Below are positions 60,565 to 64,000 of a DNA stretch of 64,000 nt, in pieces; position 1 is the stretch's first letter, and every line of letters begins with the position of its first letter. The notes under the pieces are model-generated. The model was given only the letters and a program-made list of their open reading frames with translations. It did not search any database and was not told the origin of the DNA. Source of the stretch: DATFVA01 sp963811905 (GTDB lineage: Bacteria > Bacteroidota > Ignavibacteria > Ignavibacteriales > Ignavibacteriaceae). The stretch spans positions 293,379 through 357,378 of the forward strand of contig CAWETK010000011.1 in the NCBI GenBank assembly GCA_963811905.1. The letters are read 5' to 3'. A program made the translations under genes and the position numbers.

Positions 60565-61668
60565 TCAGAATAAGAATAACTTTTTTGTAGATTGTGTTGT
60601 TCCGTTCCCTTTCACAAATCCGATTAAATACCATCCGCTATTTTCTGTTTTCTTTTCAATTTCAAAACCGTGATTGTTCAGCTCAGAGGCTGTTTCCCAT
60701 CTCAGATTCACATTTTTATTATCCCAGCTTCCTGTAAATGAAGTAAGCTCTACAGGCACTATACCCACGACTTTTGCCATCAAAGCCAGGGTACCTATAC
60801 ACAGCTTAGAACATTTTTCAAAATAGGGGAAATTAAAATGTGAGATAAGATCATTTGATGTATGATAGTACTGGTTAAAATCACCATAATAATTTTCTAT
60901 TAAAAGTACGGCTGTGTAGCCATGGTTCCAGAATGAAGCATGGTCGCTGGCCGTTATTCCGGGATTAATTATTGAAGGCTGAATACCGACTGAATAGGCG
61001 GAATTCACCATCACCATTGAATCCTTTAAAGCAACTGAGTTAGCTATATTTTTGGTATGAATTTCAGCCAGGTTATCATTATTGCTGTCCCAGGCAATCA
61101 TATCCATATTTATTACACCAAGGATGTCGAGATTCGTATTTGCAGCATAATAAGCGCTTCCAAGAAGTCCCATTTCCTCTGCATCCCAGACGGCATAAAT
61201 AATTGTATATTCAAATTCAAAATCCTTCAATACCCGTGCTGCTTCAATTACTGCACAGGTACCGCTTCCGTTATCGTCGGCTCCGGGTGCAAGTCCGCTT
61301 GAAGGCATATCATCATAATGAGCACAGATTATAAAATACTGATCAGGATGAAGGGTTCCTGGCTGAATCGCATAGACATTTCTTCCGCTGCTGAATGTCT
61401 GATCGAAAGCCTGAAGACCATAGGATTCAAATTTTGCTTTTATGTAATCTGCTGCTTTGTCATTGACAGTAGAACTATAGTAGCGGGTTGTAAGGGTAAC
61501 CGGCTGACCATTAATAATAACAGGAACCTGTCCTGATAATTCATTTACAAACTTTGTTAAGGAATCAATACTGACATTATTGACTGTCTGCTGGACGAGG
61601 GGATTGATCTGTGCCATCCCCTGATGAAGGAAGAAGAATGCAAGGAAGATAGTAACAATTTTTTTCAT
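60565..61668 (-). pseudogene. Secreted M28 family metallo-aminopeptidase (frameshifted before the sorting domain)
   Basis: Exported zinc aminopeptidase. Signal peptide (1-19, before QINPLV), then the M28 catalytic domain with all ligands: CAHYDD (His, Asp), GADDNGSG (bridging Asp), WDAEEMGLLGS (catalytic and ligand Glu), INMDMIAWD and SDHASFWNHG (His). An FN3-like linker follows (VELTSFTGSWDNKNVNLRW). The frame breaks at an A6 run near 60585, giving KKLFLF and a stop; with five A it reads STKSYSYSDP and runs into the sorting domain. The catalytic part is intact. Confidence 0.8.
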
Positions 61669-61969
61669 TGTCTTTTCATGCCTTTGTTGTTGGAATAATT
61701 GACCGGATTAGTTGAAATCTCTCCTGATTTAATAAATGATCAATCAATACGGTTACCAACTACGATGCCATAAAAAGAAAGTTCAGAATACTTGATTTTC
61801 CACAGAAATCAGAGTATGAAATAGCAGGGTATTGAATTTTTCTCAATTCGAAAGAAGAAAATTATTAGAAATGAAAATCATTTACATTTTTCATTAAAGA
61901 TATCCCCATAACAAGGAGATGGGTCATTATGACCCATCTCATTATGTATTGCTAATGATTCAACTTAAA
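61669..61969. other. Gene-free interval with a hairpin
   Basis: Contains no supported gene. A perfect 11-bp stem GAGATGGGTCA/TGACCCATCTC with a 3-base loop at 61916-61940 lies 30 bases after the stop of the minus-strand gene; without a T run, its terminator role is uncertain. The rest is AT-rich and forms the leader of the M28 gene. Confidence 0.5.
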
Positions 61970-63898
61970 TTACCGTACAAGCATCATCTTCTTTATAGTA
62001 CTGAAACTGCCTGCTTCCATTTTATAGAAATAGATCCCGCTGCTCAGTCCCGATGCTTCAAAATTAACTGAATGTATTCCGGCCTGCTGAAATCCGTTCA
62101 CCAGGGTTTTAACTTCTTTGCCGAGCACATCATAGATCTTAAGGCTTACATTTCCATCATAGGGAATGGAATATGAAATCATAGTAGTGGGATTAAAAGG
62201 ATTGGGATAATTTTGTGCAAGGTGATAATCCGGAGAACTTGTTGAATTAATTTCAATAATATTTGAATAATTATACCGGCCGTTAAAATCAATCTGCTTC
62301 AATCGATAGTAGACTTCACCATCAACGCCTTCGTCGGTGAAAGAATAACTATGGGGCTGTTCCGTGGTCCCGCTGCCTTGAATAAATCCTCTTGTAATAT
62401 ACCGAGTTCCGTCAATACTTCTTTCAACTTCAAATCCCCGGTTATTCTTTTCTGTTGAAGTCTGCCATTCAAGTATATTTTTCCCTTGTGAAGATCTTGC
62501 GTTAAAGCTAACCAGTTCAACGGGAACGTTGTTTATAGTTGCCGTATATATATCCATATCTGTGCCTCCGGCTCTTTCATCTGTCCATACCGGGACAACA
62601 ATATTTCCGCCGTAAGCATCGATGCCGATGTAATCGCCGAACCTTACATCACTGTTGGGTGTATTAGTGGGCGAAGGCTGAGTGCTGATCAATTCATTGG
62701 TGAAAGTCTGTCCGCCGTCAGTGGACCTTGCCAGCCAGGCTTCAATGATTGAGTTGTTTGAAGTGTTCCTTGTATCATAGAATATAAGATCTATTTCACC
62801 GCTCTCAGCCACTGTTATCCATGGCCAGTATTGTTCACGTCCGTTGCTGACCGGGTCATTATTTATTCTCAATGCAGCCGACCAGGTCTCACCTTCGTCT
62901 GTTGATTTACTCAGGAAAATATCACCATCGCCGTTTCGTTCATCATTCCAGGCAACATATATATCGCCGTTATACTGACCGCCGCTCAGATCAACCGCCA
63001 TCGAAGGGAACCATGCATTGGGACAAGGACTGATTACTTTATCAATGCCGAATGTTACTCCTCCGTCAGTTGATTTATCAAAATAGATATTTTCAGATGA
63101 GAAATCGGAGCCGTACCATGCAACATAAACCTCTCCGTTTGGACCCGTGGCAGGGATTGAGCCCTGTACACCCGATTGATTGCTTATCTGCACGGGAGTA
63201 CTCCATGAAACTCCCTGGTCTGTTGATTTAACAAGGTAGATGTCAGTCCCGCTGCCGAACCTTGTCCAGCTTACATACATATCATTATAGTAAGGACTGG
63301 CGGGAGAAAAATCGGTTGTTACATATTCCTTATCCTCAAAAACTCCGGGGTTATATGCAAGCTGATAGACTGAGTCAAATGTAACTCCGCCGTCCACAGA
63401 CTTAAACAGCCACAACTCACCGTTGCCGTTATTATCGTTCAGTGAAATCGTTACTATATAGAAATTACCTGCGGTATCCGTAGCTACTGCAGGATCACTT
63501 GAAAGCGCACAGGTCGGGATTATCTGGGGAGTAAGCTGACTTACAGACCATGTCAGTCCTCCGTCGGTCGAATAGCTGTAGCCTATCCTCCGCAGGGCGG
63601 GAGAAACTCCTGTTCTGAAATCACGCCAGGCTGCAACAACTCTGTTCGGATCCTTACGGCTTATCTTTACAGAAGGTTCATTCTGCGGATGAGTTTCATC
63701 TGAAATATTCAGGTTGTCGAATACAGATGGCATTTCGCCCCGCGGTACAAAATCGTGTTCGTCATAATGCATCTTTTCCAGCCAGGGTTCCGGGCTGGCC
63801 TCGAGGGGTCTCTGAAACAGTTCTCTAAGGTTTTGTGCTGAAATAAAGAATGGAATCGATAAGATCAGAAGCACTGCAAGCAGTAGGATTTTTTTCAT
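61970..63898 (-). CDS. Secreted sialidase-like BNR beta-propeller protein with T9SS sorting domain
   Basis: Exported protein of 642 residues. Signal peptide (1-21, before QNLREL), then a six-bladed-type propeller with repeated Asp boxes (STDGGLTW, SVDGGVTF, STDQGVSW, STDGGVTF, STDEGETW, STDGGQTF) over about residues 100-430, an FN3-like segment (VELVSFNARSSQGKNILEW ... YYRLKQIDFNGRYNYS) and the T9SS domain (YHLAQNYPNPFNPTTMI ... TIKKMMLVR). Asp boxes are shared with sialidases, but the catalytic Arg triad and Tyr/Glu cannot be assigned, so enzymatic activity is uncertain. Confidence 0.85.
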   Translation of the reverse strand: MKKILLLAVLLILSIPFFISAQNLRELFQRPLEASPEPWLEKMHYDEHDFVPRGEMPSVFDNLNISDETHPQNEPSVKISRKDPNRVVAAWRDFRTGVSPALRRIGYSYSTDGGLTWSVSQLTPQIIPTCALSSDPAVATDTAGNFYIVTISLNDNNGNGELWLFKSVDGGVTFDSVYQLAYNPGVFEDKEYVTTDFSPASPYYNDMYVSWTRFGSGTDIYLVKSTDQGVSWSTPVQISNQSGVQGSIPATGPNGEVYVAWYGSDFSSENIYFDKSTDGGVTFGIDKVISPCPNAWFPSMAVDLSGGQYNGDIYVAWNDERNGDGDIFLSKSTDEGETWSAALRINNDPVSNGREQYWPWITVAESGEIDLIFYDTRNTSNNSIIEAWLARSTDGGQTFTNELISTQPSPTNTPNSDVRFGDYIGIDAYGGNIVVPVWTDERAGGTDMDIYTATINNVPVELVSFNARSSQGKNILEWQTSTEKNNRGFEVERSIDGTRYITRGFIQGSGTTEQPHSYSFTDEGVDGEVYYRLKQIDFNGRYNYSNIIEINSTSSPDYHLAQNYPNPFNPTTMISYSIPYDGNVSLKIYDVLGKEVKTLVNGFQQAGIHSVNFEASGLSSGIYFYKMEAGSFSTIKKMMLVR

Positions 63899-64000
63899 CG
63901 GTGATCTCCAATAATGAGGATAGAGGATTTAAATTATTTATTAAATTACATCTAAATTCATTTAAAGAGAAGAGGAAAGTGAGAGGGGAGTGGAATAACG
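63899..64000. other. Upstream leader of the last gene
   Basis: AT-rich leader reaching the window end. GGAGATC lies just before the start codon on the minus strand. The end of the window reads as a purine-rich stretch (GAGAAGAGGAAAGTGAGAGG) similar in composition to the octamer arrays. Confidence 0.4.

Noticed and set aside
1..64000. Defence island, toxin-antitoxin or prophage modules
   Set aside because: No restriction, toxin, phage structural or integrase genes recognised; the only mobile hint is the HTH remnant at 34228-34365.

Overview
The window looks like a chromosomal segment of an Ignavibacteria-type organism (Bacteroidota/Chlorobi lineage). The evidence is a set of secreted proteins ending in type IX secretion sorting domains (NYPNPFNP, then a final MLLLK or similar), a short primary sigma factor without region 1.1, GldA/F/G-like ABC genes, and an alternative complex III (ACIII) respiratory operon. 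No tRNA, rRNA, CRISPR array or intact transposase was recognised.

Layout. 1-3920: GldAFG-like ABC exporter genes plus a DUF4340 protein. 4247-6538 (minus): orphan sensor kinase and a secreted FKBP-TPR isomerase. 6657-11370: family B DNA polymerase II carrying an in-frame palindromic element, the primary sigma factor and a lytic transglycosylase. 11438-16143: a zinc lipoprotein peptidase, an 11-bp tandem repeat, and a flavoprotein/Fe-S membrane protein pair. 16317-20924: a run of small stress and envelope genes (YidB-like, dodecin, LysM, YegP-like, aquaporin, DUF4126, YeaQ-like, YpfJ-like). 21087-27642: a frameshifted glycosidase-like gene, a zinc-ribbon/DUF2007 protein, aminopeptidase P, a cupin, and an aspartate-type aminotransferase overlapping PEP carboxykinase. 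27975-33585: a TolC/adaptor/RND efflux operon. 33586-34615: a remnant zone with a cut-down cupin, a piece of an excisionase-like HTH gene and several repeats. 34616-43066: TonB, then a minus-strand operon (SDR, enolase-superfamily enzyme, FAD/Fe-S dehydrogenase, PPC protein, ASRT-domain protein) and a ThDP oxidase.

43185-53304 (minus) is the most notable system. One tightly overlapping operon encodes ACIII (ActB, a fused ActC-ActD, ActF, pentaheme ActA, ActE) with a cbb3-type oxidase (CcoN, a diheme CcoO/CcoP-like fusion, a CcoS-like peptide and two unknown membrane proteins) placed inside it. The arrangement predicts a quinol-oxidising ACIII passing electrons directly to a C-family oxygen reductase. 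53526-63898 (minus) holds six T9SS-exported proteins, two pairs of which are recent paralogues, several followed by near-identical terminators.

Two themes cut across the window. First, it is rich in small repeats: nested palindromes (one inside polB), 7-, 8- and 11-bp tandem arrays, and dispersed intergenic repeats. Second, four genes are broken by a frameshift of the same sense (one extra base, next to short homopolymers), so base-calling error must be excluded before they are called pseudogenes.
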